DNA from: Arcobacteraceae bacterium
Lineage (GTDB): Bacteria > Campylobacterota > Campylobacteria > Campylobacterales > Arcobacteraceae
Direction: 5' to 3'
Length of the DNA: 63,352 nt
NCBI GenBank assembly: GCA_021107755.1
Contig: JAIOSF010000033.1
Coordinates: 1 to 63,352 of the forward strand
Below the pieces are notes generated by a model. The model was given only the letters and a program-made list of their open reading frames with translations. It had not been told where the DNA came from and did not search any database. The translations under genes were made by a program, and so were the position numbers. Positions 44,908-54,148 of the stretch are shown in pieces; positions within the stretch are counted from its first letter, which is position 1; every line of letters begins with the position of its first letter.

Positions 44908-45254
44908 GGATACAATTTTACCAATAAGTTACTTTAGGCGGGATTTGAATATGATAATGAATATTTTATTGAGCCTTATACGAATAATATTTAGTATCGT
45001 AAACTAATACTCGTTTGGAGTGTTGTATATTTTTAAAATAATTCATAATATTTATAACCACTAATGCAATAATCCCATAATAATTTTTAAACTGAAAGAA
45101 ATAATAAAATATTATTTCTTTCAAAAAATTTGCTAATATTACTATTTGTAATTTATAGCTACTCAATTTTCTCTGATTTTTGTAAATTTGTACACAATTT
45201 GTTTTTTATCACTTTTGGTATTGTATTATGAAAAACAAAATTAAAGAGTTTTTA
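44908..45254. other. Intergenic region upstream of the response regulator
   Basis: About 350 AT-rich bases between divergent genes. A minus-strand frame of 66 residues (44966-45166) has no ribosome site and a composition typical of AT-rich noise, so I do not call it. No RNA gene, repeat or operator stands out. Confidence 0.5.
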
Positions 45255-45929
45255 ATGAGATATAAAATATTAATAGTAGAAGATGATCGTATCATTGCGA
45301 AAGATATAGAAAAAACATTAAGTAAAAAAGGCTTTAATGTTATTCAAATCACATCTAGTCATATTGAGACAATCAACTTTCTAGAAAATAATAAAGTTGA
45401 TTTAATCCTTATGGATATCAATATTAAAGGAGCTATTGACGGAATACAAAGTTGTGATGAAATAAATCAAAAGTATAATATTCCTATAATATTTATTACT
45501 GCATATAATGATATAGAAACCATATCTTTGATTAAAGACAGCTATGCCGTTGGTTACTTGCAAAAACCTTTTAAATATGCAGATTTATTGTTAAATATAT
45601 TTTTAATATTGAAGCATAATTCTCATCAACCTAAAATCATTCAAAAACATATTATTTTTCTTCAAAATGGATTTCACTATTGTTTAGAAAAGCGATTGCT
45701 TTATAAAAATAATGTAGAGGTAAATTTGTCTCAAATAGAGAAAGATATCTTATTTATTTTATGTAAAAATAAAAATAATTTTATTTCTTATGAGCAACTA
45801 TTTGAAAATGTTTGGAAAAATCAAAAATTTTGTATTAATAAAATACGAGGTTCTATTTTTAGGTTGAAACATAAGGTAGTGGATTTAAATATTATAAACA
45901 ATAAAGAGTATGGTTATAAGATAGAGTAA
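45255..45929 (+). CDS. OmpR-family response regulator
   Basis: A two-domain regulator of about 224 residues. The receiver domain shows the acidic pair in LIVEDDRII, the phospho-acceptor in LILMDINIKGAIDGIQ, and the switch lysine in YLQKPFKYADLL. The C-terminal winged-helix DNA-binding domain runs from about residue 145 and ends KEYGYKIE. I start at ATG 45255, six nt after AAAGAG, rather than at 45228. No histidine kinase is adjacent, so it is an orphan. Target genes are unknown. Confidence 0.87.
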   Translation: MRYKILIVEDDRIIAKDIEKTLSKKGFNVIQITSSHIETINFLENNKVDLILMDINIKGAIDGIQSCDEINQKYNIPIIFITAYNDIETISLIKDSYAVGYLQKPFKYADLLLNIFLILKHNSHQPKIIQKHIIFLQNGFHYCLEKRLLYKNNVEVNLSQIEKDILFILCKNKNNFISYEQLFENVWKNQKFCINKIRGSIFRLKHKVVDLNIINNKEYGYKIE

Positions 45930-46024
45930 AATTAATCTCTCTATTTTTTATAATAAAGTGAAAAACAAATTTTGTGCAAATAGTGATATTGCATAATATT
46001 ACTACATCATAAAAAGGAGAAAAA

Positions 46025-46522
46025 ATGATAAATAATACGCTAAATATGGATGGTTTAAATTTGATAAAACATTTTGAATCACTTGAACTCAATGCTTACC
46101 AAGATAGTGTTGGGGTATGGACAATAGGTTGGGGACACACAGGAGCAGATGTGATAGAAGGGAAAACAATCACAGAAGAAGAAGCAGAAAACCTATTGAA
46201 AGAAGATTTGTCAAAGTTTGAAAAAACTGTAAATAATTCTGTGACTATAGCATTAAATGAAAATCAATATGCTGCACTGGTGAGTTTTACATATAATTTA
46301 GGGATAGGAAATTTACAAAGTTCCACACTTTTAAAATTACTTAATTCAAAAGATTCTTTTAATGCGTCAAAAGAGTTTGTAAAATGGAGTAAAGCTGGTG
46401 GAAATAGATTAGAGGGATTAGTAAAAAGAAGATTATCTGAAAGAAATTTGTTTTGTTCATTTTTAGAACCAATAGTTACAGAAGTTCCTGATGATTGGGA
46501 AACAAATTATATGAATATATAA
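46025..46522 (+). CDS. Phage-type lysozyme (GH24 muramidase)
   Basis: A 165-residue T4-type lysozyme. The catalytic triad layout E-(8)-D-(5)-T is visible in KHFESLELNAYQDSVGVWTIGWGHTG (glutamate of FES, aspartate of QDS, threonine of WTI). The second half carries NQYAALVSFTYNLGIG, also typical of the family. There is no signal peptide, so release would need a holin or other route. A strong ribosome site (AAAAAGGAG) precedes the ATG. It is convergent with the DUF2589 cluster. Confidence 0.93.
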   Translation: MINNTLNMDGLNLIKHFESLELNAYQDSVGVWTIGWGHTGADVIEGKTITEEEAENLLKEDLSKFEKTVNNSVTIALNENQYAALVSFTYNLGIGNLQSSTLLKLLNSKDSFNASKEFVKWSKAGGNRLEGLVKRRLSERNLFCSFLEPIVTEVPDDWETNYMNI

Positions 46523-46530
46523 TGGATAAA

Positions 46531-46563
46531 TCAGTTAGCATAATTAAATTATACTAACTGATA
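46531..46563. terminator. Hairpin between lysozyme gene and DUF2589 cluster
   Basis: ATCAGTTAG (46531-46539) pairs with CTAACTGAT (46555-46563), and after one mismatch ATAAT/ATTAT extends the stem. The tails are A/T-rich without long T runs. It probably ends both convergent transcripts. Confidence 0.6.
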
Positions 46564-46572
46564 TGAAATATT

Positions 46573-46977
46573 TTATAAACCAGGTGCTCTCCAGTTGTGA
46601 ATCACGCTATTACCATCTTGTAAAACACCACGATAATGACAACATAAACCTGTACCATCAGTATTTCCTTGAAAGCCAGAGGCATTTTCTACTACTGTAT
46701 ATTGTCCTACTCCTGTCCATGTTACTACCCATGGTATTCTACCTACAAAATCAAAATTATTATTAGCACCTACAGTGCCAACAAAATCTCGAATATCTCC
46801 TAATGTTTGAGGATACATAAACATTACTGTATTTGGATATTCATGTTCCAGTACTTCTATTCTTGCTTGTAGAACTATACCAGCTCTATGTACAACACCA
46901 TCTAGAGTATCTTCTATCTCTCCAGTTGCCAAATTTCTTACATGCTTTGTTAAAAAAGCTTCAGTCATATTAAACAT
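46573..46977 (-). CDS. Unknown protein of the DUF2589 cluster
   Basis: A 134-residue cytosolic protein without leader or membrane segment. Its middle (RIPWVVTWTGVGQYTVVENASGFQG) is beta-rich, and a GLCCHYRG cysteine pair lies near the end. No family is recognised. The ATG follows AGGAG with 5-nt spacing. It is the last of four minus-strand genes (48475 to 46573). The beta-rich composition would suit a structural or binding protein. Confidence 0.65.
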   Translation of the reverse strand: MFNMTEAFLTKHVRNLATGEIEDTLDGVVHRAGIVLQARIEVLEHEYPNTVMFMYPQTLGDIRDFVGTVGANNNFDFVGRIPWVVTWTGVGQYTVVENASGFQGNTDGTGLCCHYRGVLQDGNSVIHNWRAPGL

Positions 46978-47000
46978 TTTTCTCTCCTATGATTTTTAAT

Positions 47001-47552
47001 TTAAAATGGAAAACTTTTTACAATATGATCATTGATTCGTGCAAAAGTTTCAGGAACATCAGAATTGATAAACTCAATTTCTATCTTTGCCATACCACCA
47101 CTATTTTTATCTCCAGATAAATCTAGTAAAATTGGTCCTTTGGGTGCATCATTAGTCTCTTTTTCAAGTGTTTTTTCTCCATCTTTTGTTTTAAAGAATT
47201 TAAAGAATCCTTGCTCTTTTTTTTCACTTTCATCTACACCTGTGAGTTTAGCTTCAAAACTTACTTTCATATTTTTTATTTTGATTGAACTTGGAGGATT
47301 AAGTGCAATTAATGGAATTTCTACATCATGGTAATTTACCTTACTATCTACAACAAAAGGGAGTTTTATATCCACATTTTTAGGCATTCCCAAATCTTCA
47401 ATACTAATACCCTCTTTTTCCATAGTATCTTTATCTTTGTTGAGATAGAAATACCTTCCTAATGCTCTCATATGCTGTTGCTCTGAGATCTTTTGTGCTT
47501 CTACAACTGAATTATGTATCGCTTTTAATACATTATCTAAAAAAACTGCCAT
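47001..47552 (-). CDS. DUF2589-domain protein, second copy
   Basis: A 183-residue protein that I assign to DUF2589. It starts with helices (FLDNVLKAIHNSVVEAQKISEQ), followed by a beta domain with HDVEIPLIALNPPSSIKIKNMKVSF and the tail IEIEFINSDVPETFARINDHIV. The same three blocks occur in the protein at 47888-48475 in the same order. No leader, no membrane segment, no catalytic motif. The ATG follows AAAGGAAAGTATA. The family has no established function known to me. Confidence 0.75.
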   Translation of the reverse strand: MAVFLDNVLKAIHNSVVEAQKISEQQHMRALGRYFYLNKDKDTMEKEGISIEDLGMPKNVDIKLPFVVDSKVNYHDVEIPLIALNPPSSIKIKNMKVSFEAKLTGVDESEKKEQGFFKFFKTKDGEKTLEKETNDAPKGPILLDLSGDKNSGGMAKIEIEFINSDVPETFARINDHIVKSFPF

Positions 47553-47564
47553 TATACTTTCCTT

Positions 47565-47819
47565 TTATTTTACTTCTCTTTCAAATCCTATATGATAAGT
47601 TGTTGCCTGCATGGTGAATTGATGCTCTCCAACTTGAAATATACCAAAGCTAATATCTTTTCCTATAATTTTCCCTTTTGGATAACCATTAAGGTAATCA
47701 TTTAGCTGTTTTACCTGTTTATCTTTTGTTTCATCTGTCATAGGATTATTTGGGTCAATATTTCCTACTGTTATTCTTTTTATGAATTTAATATCAGACA
47801 TTGCAAACGACTTTTCCAT
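47565..47819 (-). CDS. Small protein between the two DUF2589 genes
   Basis: An 84-residue soluble protein with end IIGKDISFGIFQVGEHQFTMQATTYHIGFERE (given in part as landmark), which looks beta-stranded, and a first half with NDYLNGYPKG. I start at 47819 because AAAAGGA lies 5 nt upstream; a second ATG at 47801 has no ribosome site. No family is recognised. It lies 12 nt before the second DUF2589 gene and after the hairpin at 47846-47874. Confidence 0.65.
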   Translation of the reverse strand: MEKSFAMSDIKFIKRITVGNIDPNNPMTDETKDKQVKQLNDYLNGYPKGKIIGKDISFGIFQVGEHQFTMQATTYHIGFEREVK

Positions 47820-47845
47820 TCTATTCCTTTTTATTTCTTTATGTA

Positions 47846-47874
47846 ATACACACCTTACTTTTTAAGGTGTGTAT
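47846..47874. other. Strong hairpin inside the DUF2589 operon
   Basis: ATACACACCTTA (47846-47857), 5-nt loop, TAAGGTGTGTAT (47863-47874) form a perfect 12-bp stem. On the minus strand no T run follows, so it is not a classical terminator. It sits right after the first DUF2589 gene and could stabilise its message or reduce downstream expression. Confidence 0.75.
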
Positions 47875-47887
47875 ATCTAAAATACTT

Positions 47888-48475
47888 TTACTTAGGTGGT
47901 GTTACTGGTGGAGCACTTGGTGTACCACCAGCTGGAACAATTGCTCTATTCATAATATCAAGAACTCTTGCTAATCCTTCTGGCATACCATGATCCATTG
48001 CTTTAACTTCTACATGATATTTTGCAGATTTATCTGTACTTCTTGTATTCTCTTTATGTGCTGATACTGAACCAGACACTGTAACACTAAGACTAAATGG
48101 TCCATAACCAACTTTTCCAGTACCTGAAAAAGAACCTTGTTTATCACTAGATTCTTTTGAGGTATCAGAAGTTTTAATCTCCATGTCAAAAGTGATATCT
48201 ACAAGATCTACTTTTAAACTTGGAATTTGTACTATTGCCAATAAAGGAACATCAATGTCAACTTTTTGCTCTTTTCCATCAGAGTCTAAAACATTATATG
48301 CAAATGCTGCTGTTCTAACATTTTTATTCCCCTTATCATCTGTAGCAAATCCTACCTTGTCAATAAAATCTGCTGTTGTTTGTGCCAAATTAAGATTTGC
48401 ATCACAAGCCGCTGTTAATGGTGCTCCAATTAAGGATGCCATAGGTAAACCTTTAAATTCGTCTCCTAGTCCCAT
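47888..48475 (-). CDS. DUF2589-domain protein, first copy
   Basis: A 195-residue soluble protein that fits DUF2589: helix GLPMASLIGAPLTAACDANLNLAQTTADFI, then a beta domain with VDIDVPLLAIVQIPSLKVDLVDITF, a glycine/serine-rich hairpin (GTGKVGYGPFSLSVTVSG), and the tail VEVKAMDHGMPEGLARVLDIMNRAI. It ends in a proline-rich stretch. No leader. The ribosome site is excellent (AAAAGGAGGAAGAG ATG), the best in the cluster, suggesting high expression. It opens the four-gene minus-strand transcript convergent to the lysozyme. Confidence 0.78.
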   Translation of the reverse strand: MGLGDEFKGLPMASLIGAPLTAACDANLNLAQTTADFIDKVGFATDDKGNKNVRTAAFAYNVLDSDGKEQKVDIDVPLLAIVQIPSLKVDLVDITFDMEIKTSDTSKESSDKQGSFSGTGKVGYGPFSLSVTVSGSVSAHKENTRSTDKSAKYHVEVKAMDHGMPEGLARVLDIMNRAIVPAGGTPSAPPVTPPK

Positions 48476-48665
48476 CTCTTCCTCCTTTTAAATTTTTACC
48501 TAATCACAAAATAAATAATTTATATGATTAAGTTAATGAAAGTATTACATTCATAAATTTGTATCTAATTTGTTTTTTAAAGATGATGAGTATTTTATAT
48601 TTAATAAGATTCATAGTAAATTTTGGATAAAATCGCAAATATTATAGATACAATTAGGAGCAAGT

Positions 48666-50030
48666 TTGGTCACTTTAAAAGAAGCTTTAAGTTTAGATGA
48701 GCAACAGATTATAACACTCAAAGAGGATTTGAAAAAGTCAATCGAGGAAAATAAACAATTAGGTGCTTATGTTGAACAGTTTACTGATACAGAAGTCTTA
48801 AGCTCAGGTAGTGGTATCCCAATCGCTATAAAAGATAATATCAATGTAAAAGGTTGGGAACTTACCTGTGGTAGTAATATTTTAAAAAACTACATAGCTC
48901 CTTACAATGCAACAGTTATTGAAAACTTAGAAAAAAATGGATTATCTGCTTTTGGACGAGCAAATATGGATGAGTTTGCTATGGGAAGTAGTACCGAGTC
49001 TAGTTGTTATGGGAAAACTTTAAATCCAGTAGATAACACAAAAGTTCCAGGTGGAAGTAGTGGAGGAAGTGCAGCTGCTGTTGCAGCTGGACTTGCTATT
49101 GCTGCTCTTGGAACTGATACAGGTGGAAGTATTCGTCAGCCAGCTGCATATTGTGGTTGTGTTGGTATGAAACCAACTTATGGAAGAGTTTCTCGATATG
49201 GAATTGCAGCTTATAGTTCAAGTCTTGATCAATGTGGACCTATCACACAAAATGTTGAAGATGCAGCTATTTTATATGACATAATTTCTGGATATGATCC
49301 AAAAGATTCAACAAGTGCAAATGTAGAATATACACCAGTTGCACCAAATCTTGATAGTTCAAAAAAACTTACAATTGCTGTGATTGATAACTTTATAGAA
49401 GAAGCAAGTGATGAGATAAAAGAAGCTATGAATAAATCTATCAAAATACTAGAAGATGCAGGACACTCTATCGTACATAAAAGAATGATGGATACAAAAA
49501 ATATCCTCTCATCTTACTACATAGTTGCAACAGCAGAAGCTAGTGCAAACTTAAGTAGATATGATGGTATTCGATACGGAAATAGAGCAGAGGCTACAAA
49601 TTTAAAAGAAACATACCTTAATACTAAAACTCAAGGGTTTGGAGAAGAGGTACAAAAAAGAATTATGTTAGGTTCTTTTGTATTAAGTTCAGGTTACTAT
49701 GATGCTTACTATGTTAAAGCACAAAAGGTAAGACACCTAATAAAAGATGAGTTTGACAAAATTTTTAATGATGCAGATTTGATACTAAATCCAGTGGCTC
49801 CAACAACTGCTCCTAAGTTTGGTGCATTTGCTAGTTCTTTGGAGATGTATTTAAGTGATATCTATACAATCTCAGTAAACTTAGCAGGACTTCCAGCTAT
49901 CTCACTTCCTGTATCAAAAGATAGTGATGGGATGCCGATTGGTTTACAGTTGATTGCAAATGCATATGATGAACAAACTTTATTTGACGGTGCTTTAAGT
50001 TTAGAGCAAAATATTAATTATACTAAATAG
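48666..50030 (+). CDS. gatA: Glutamyl-tRNA(Gln)/aspartyl-tRNA(Asn) amidotransferase subunit A
   Basis: GatA is the glutaminase subunit of the GatCAB complex, which converts misacylated Glu-tRNA(Gln) to Gln-tRNA. The 454 residues carry the amidase signature with the Ser-cisSer-Lys triad: lysine in [11 protein letters not shown], and [15 protein letters not shown] plus [15 protein letters not shown] for the serines. The start is TTG (48666), seven nt after AGGAG. GatB and GatC are not in the window. guaB follows after 12 nt. Confidence 0.96.
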   Translation: MVTLKEALSLDEQQIITLKEDLKKSIEENKQLGAYVEQFTDTEVLSSGSGIPIAIKDNINVKGWELTCGSNILKNYIAPYNATVIENLEKNGLSAFGRANMDEFAMGSSTESSCYGKTLNPVDNTKVPGGSSGGSAAAVAAGLAIAALGTDTGGSIRQPAAYCGCVGMKPTYGRVSRYGIAAYSSSLDQCGPITQNVEDAAILYDIISGYDPKDSTSANVEYTPVAPNLDSSKKLTIAVIDNFIEEASDEIKEAMNKSIKILEDAGHSIVHKRMMDTKNILSSYYIVATAEASANLSRYDGIRYGNRAEATNLKETYLNTKTQGFGEEVQKRIMLGSFVLSSGYYDAYYVKAQKVRHLIKDEFDKIFNDADLILNPVAPTTAPKFGAFASSLEMYLSDIYTISVNLAGLPAISLPVSKDSDGMPIGLQLIANAYDEQTLFDGALSLEQNINYTK

Positions 50031-50042
50031 AAGGGAATATAA

Positions 50043-51488
<1,446 letters not shown>

Positions 51489-51494
51489 AAAAAG

Positions 51495-51638
51495 AAAAAG
51501 AGGTTTATAACAGCCTCTTTTTTCAAATTTCTGTGTTTCTCGCAAAATTTGCTCAGTCACTTACTTCAGTAAGTTCCTTTCACAAATTTTACTCTAGCCT
51601 TGAACTTTAAAAAAATAGGCTGTTATAAACCTCTTTTT
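51495..51638. repeat. Long inverted repeat containing the guaB terminator
   Basis: The arm 51495-51515 is the exact reverse complement of 51618-51638 (21 bp); pairing continues inward for about 8 more base pairs with one mismatch. Within the left arm AAAAAGAGG (51495-51503) and CCTCTTTTT (51514-51522) also form an ordinary intrinsic terminator for guaB. The centre, about 80 nt, includes the small hairpin ACTTACTTCAGTAAGT. The long-range pairing would compete with the local terminator. Confidence 0.8.
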
Positions 51639-51665
51639 AATAATTGTAAGATTTAAAATGGATAT

Positions 51666-52154
51666 TTAAATTATAATCTCACCCTTAGCGGTTTCTCTAA
51701 CTTTTTCTATATTAAAACAAGCATTTGCAATGTTTCTTACTGTTGTATCTTTATATTTTTCTATCATGCTATCTATAAGTTTTAACTCTTTTTTTGTGAA
51801 GACTGATTTGTCAAACTCCTCTTCAACTTTTATAAATTGTAGTTCGATGAAGTTTTGTTTATTGACTATCTCTATATCTACAAAGTCTAGTAGTTCTTGG
51901 ATGAGATACAGTCTTTCATCCTCTTCTTCTAGGTCTTCTTGATTTGCTATAATATCAAAAAGTTCTGATAAAATTTTTGGTTCAGGGGCTCTGGGTGCTT
52001 TTATATACTCTTCTCCAAATATTTTTACATCATAAGTTTGTAATGATTTATAATCTATCAAAAAAAGTAAGATAGAGAGTTTTTTGTCGTTAATATATGA
52101 TACTTTATTTTCTATCATATAAAGTATAAAGTTTGCTACTTTTGTTATATCCAT
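51666..52154 (-). CDS. Panacea/SocA-like (DUF4065) antitoxin-domain protein
   Basis: A 162-residue soluble protein. The first half follows the Panacea pattern: MDITKVANFILYMI, the KKLSILLFLIDY helix (KLQKLLYY in other members), then FGEEYIKAPRAPEPKILSELF (the FxExYxxxxxGPxP segment). Panacea proteins act as antitoxins for many unrelated toxins or as protease adaptors (SocA). The C-terminal half is a helical acidic extension. The gene is preceded 33 nt upstream by a small membrane-protein gene. Antitoxin function is inferred. Confidence 0.65.
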   Translation of the reverse strand: MDITKVANFILYMIENKVSYINDKKLSILLFLIDYKSLQTYDVKIFGEEYIKAPRAPEPKILSELFDIIANQEDLEEEDERLYLIQELLDFVDIEIVNKQNFIELQFIKVEEEFDKSVFTKKELKLIDSMIEKYKDTTVRNIANACFNIEKVRETAKGEIII

Positions 52155-52187
52155 ATTTTTGGAAGTCCTTTTTATTTACTGTTTATT

Positions 52188-52448
52188 TTAACTATTATAG
52201 TTTATGATGTATGGCAAGAAAAATATCACTATACATAGTATAGACAAGATAATTCCTGAGTAAAATTGTGTGATAGCTTTTTTATCTTGATTCTCTTTCA
52301 TTTGGGCATAAGTTTTATTATCTTTATAAGCTGTATTAAATGAGATAATAGTTCTATATACCAAAATAAACAGTGCGAGCCAAGTTATCCAAGTCATTGA
52401 GTTATAACTGTACTGGAGTGCTATTGTAAAATCTTCAAACGAATTCAT
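52188..52448 (-). CDS. Small two-helix membrane protein
   Basis: An 86-residue protein with two hydrophobic helices (MTWITWLALFILVYRTII, about 18-35, and GIILSILCIVIFFLPYII, about 65-82) separated by a charged loop (AYKDNKTYAQMKENQDKK). No family is recognised. It lies 33 nt before the Panacea-like gene and 18 nt after the diguanylate cyclase gene on the same strand. It could be the toxin partner of the Panacea protein, or an unrelated membrane protein. Confidence 0.6.
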   Translation of the reverse strand: MNSFEDFTIALQYSYNSMTWITWLALFILVYRTIISFNTAYKDNKTYAQMKENQDKKAITQFYSGIILSILCIVIFFLPYIINYNS

Positions 52449-52466
52449 ATATTATTTTTTCCTTTA

Positions 52467-53624
52467 TTATATAGTTGTACCATCTTCAAGGATAACTTTA
52501 TCTCTTCCTTGACTTTTTGCTTTATACATAAGTTGATCTGCTTTATTGATAGTTTCTAAAGGAGATTGATTGCTTTCTCTAAGCGCAATACCACCACTAA
52601 ATTTTACCTCTATGAGATGATCTTTGTATTTAAATTCTCTGTTTTCTATAAGGTCCTTAATCCGTTTTACATATTTAGTTATCTCTTTTATATTATCATA
52701 GTTTAGGATAATAATAAACTCTTCACCACCATATCTTGCTAATATATCTATATCACGACTAAGTTTGTTTAATAGTGCTGCAAATGTTTTCAATACATTA
52801 TCTCCACAAGCATGCCCATATTGATCATTGATTTTTTTAAAATGGTCTATATCATAAAGAGCAATTGCATAGTTAGTATTAAATATATTAAATTTTTTTT
52901 CTATTTTTTCTAATTCTATATCAAAAGCTCTTCTGTTGTAAATATTAGTTAAATAGTCAATATTTTTTTCACTTTGGGCTTGTTTAAGTTCCTCTTGTAG
53001 GAGAAGAAATTTTTCCTCTATATCCTCAAGATTTTCCTTCTCTTGAAGAAGCGAATATCTATGCTCTTTCACAGCTTCTTCAAGATTATAAATGGTATCT
53101 ATAAGTTTTGTTTGTAAACCGCCTAGTTCTCTTGAAGAAGATTGTGAAATATGAAGTTCTTCAAGTTCCTCTTTAATATCTAAAAAGGTATTTGATGAAT
53201 TATCACTTGAAAGAATCATTCTTTGAAATTGTTTAGAGAGTAGTTTGGTAAGTTTTATAATATCTTGACTTTTATTTTGAACCACTTCTCTATCTTTTGA
53301 TATCCTTGTTGTGGTGAGATTTTTAAGTTCATTTATAAAGTCAATTTCAAATAAATTATCTGGTTTTTTTAGCACTTTTGAGACAAATATTTCAATTTCA
53401 TCTTTAATATCATGATCAATAGAAGGTGCTAAGATATCTGTAAGATCGTGAATAAATATTTTTATCTTTTCTTCATCAATCTCAGTTAAATCAAATAGGT
53501 GTTCAAGGTTATGTGATTTTGCTTGGATATAAAATTCGTGAGCATAATTTTTTGGAATGGCATCAAGATTTTTCTTTTTTAATCCTATAAAAGTATCTTT
53601 TATTATTTGTGTAGTATTTCCCAT
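52467..53624 (-). CDS. Diguanylate cyclase (GGDEF)
   Basis: A 385-residue soluble protein. The N-terminal 210 residues are helical and end in a coiled coil (EENLEDIEEKFLLLQEELKQAQ-type segment). The GGDEF domain starts near residue 218 (DYLTNIYNRRAFD), with the metal region LYDIDHFKKINDQYGHACGD, active site YGGEEF, and an intact inhibitory I-site RDID five residues before it. It should make c-di-GMP and be product-inhibited. No membrane segment or known sensor domain is visible. Confidence 0.9.
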   Translation of the reverse strand: MGNTTQIIKDTFIGLKKKNLDAIPKNYAHEFYIQAKSHNLEHLFDLTEIDEEKIKIFIHDLTDILAPSIDHDIKDEIEIFVSKVLKKPDNLFEIDFINELKNLTTTRISKDREVVQNKSQDIIKLTKLLSKQFQRMILSSDNSSNTFLDIKEELEELHISQSSSRELGGLQTKLIDTIYNLEEAVKEHRYSLLQEKENLEDIEEKFLLLQEELKQAQSEKNIDYLTNIYNRRAFDIELEKIEKKFNIFNTNYAIALYDIDHFKKINDQYGHACGDNVLKTFAALLNKLSRDIDILARYGGEEFIIILNYDNIKEITKYVKRIKDLIENREFKYKDHLIEVKFSGGIALRESNQSPLETINKADQLMYKAKSQGRDKVILEDGTTI

Positions 53625-53639
53625 TTTATTCCATTACAT

Positions 53640-54128
53640 TTACGAAGATAATTTATCTAATATATATCTTTCAAGATCAGCGTGCTTTACTTCCTCTTTT
53701 AAAGCTTGGTCATAAATATTTGCTACCTCTTGGCTAAACTCATCAAAGGGGAAATGTGGAAAATGTAAAGACCACATCTGTTTAATTCTTTGCTTTGTTA
53801 CACAATCTCTTGTCCACTCTTTAAAAAAATTAAATAGACCAAAAAGTAATGCTGTAAAAAATATAGCTAATATAATTGAAGCATGACAATCAAGCACTTT
53901 AAACAATTCATGTGCAATAGCTGCAATTGGTATAATTATCATATGAGATAAAAGTAAAAACACAACATAAGCTCGACCAACTTTTAGTCTAAAACCAAGT
54001 TTTGTACCATCAAGTTTCATCCCCTCATGAAATAACATATTTGCATCTAAAAGTTTATCTAATTTCACAGGTTGCTTTGATATTTTATATATATATGTAA
54101 TAATTTTTAATCTTAAATTTTCAAACAT
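53640..54128 (-). CDS. Membrane protein, function unknown
   Basis: A 162-residue protein with two hydrophobic segments (about 50-72, VVFLLLSHMIIIPIAAIAHEL, and about 83-102, IILAIFFTALLFGLFNFF). The rest is soluble and charged; the end (EEVKHADLERYILDKLSS) looks helical. No family is recognised. It lies between the helicase and the diguanylate cyclase genes, 15-20 nt from each, so all three may be one transcript. Confidence 0.65.
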   Translation of the reverse strand: MFENLRLKIITYIYKISKQPVKLDKLLDANMLFHEGMKLDGTKLGFRLKVGRAYVVFLLLSHMIIIPIAAIAHELFKVLDCHASIILAIFFTALLFGLFNFFKEWTRDCVTKQRIKQMWSLHFPHFPFDEFSQEVANIYDQALKEEVKHADLERYILDKLSS

Positions 54129-54148
54129 TATAAACCCTCATTTAGTAT

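Noticed and set aside
44966-45166. 66-residue minus-strand gene
   Set aside because: No ribosome site, AT-driven composition rich in I, F, Y and K, and it lies in the promoter region of the response regulator.
46025-48475. Prophage remnant
   Set aside because: Only the lysozyme is phage-like. No integrase, attachment repeats, capsid, tail or terminase gene is seen, and the other four genes match no phage morphogenesis family I recognise.
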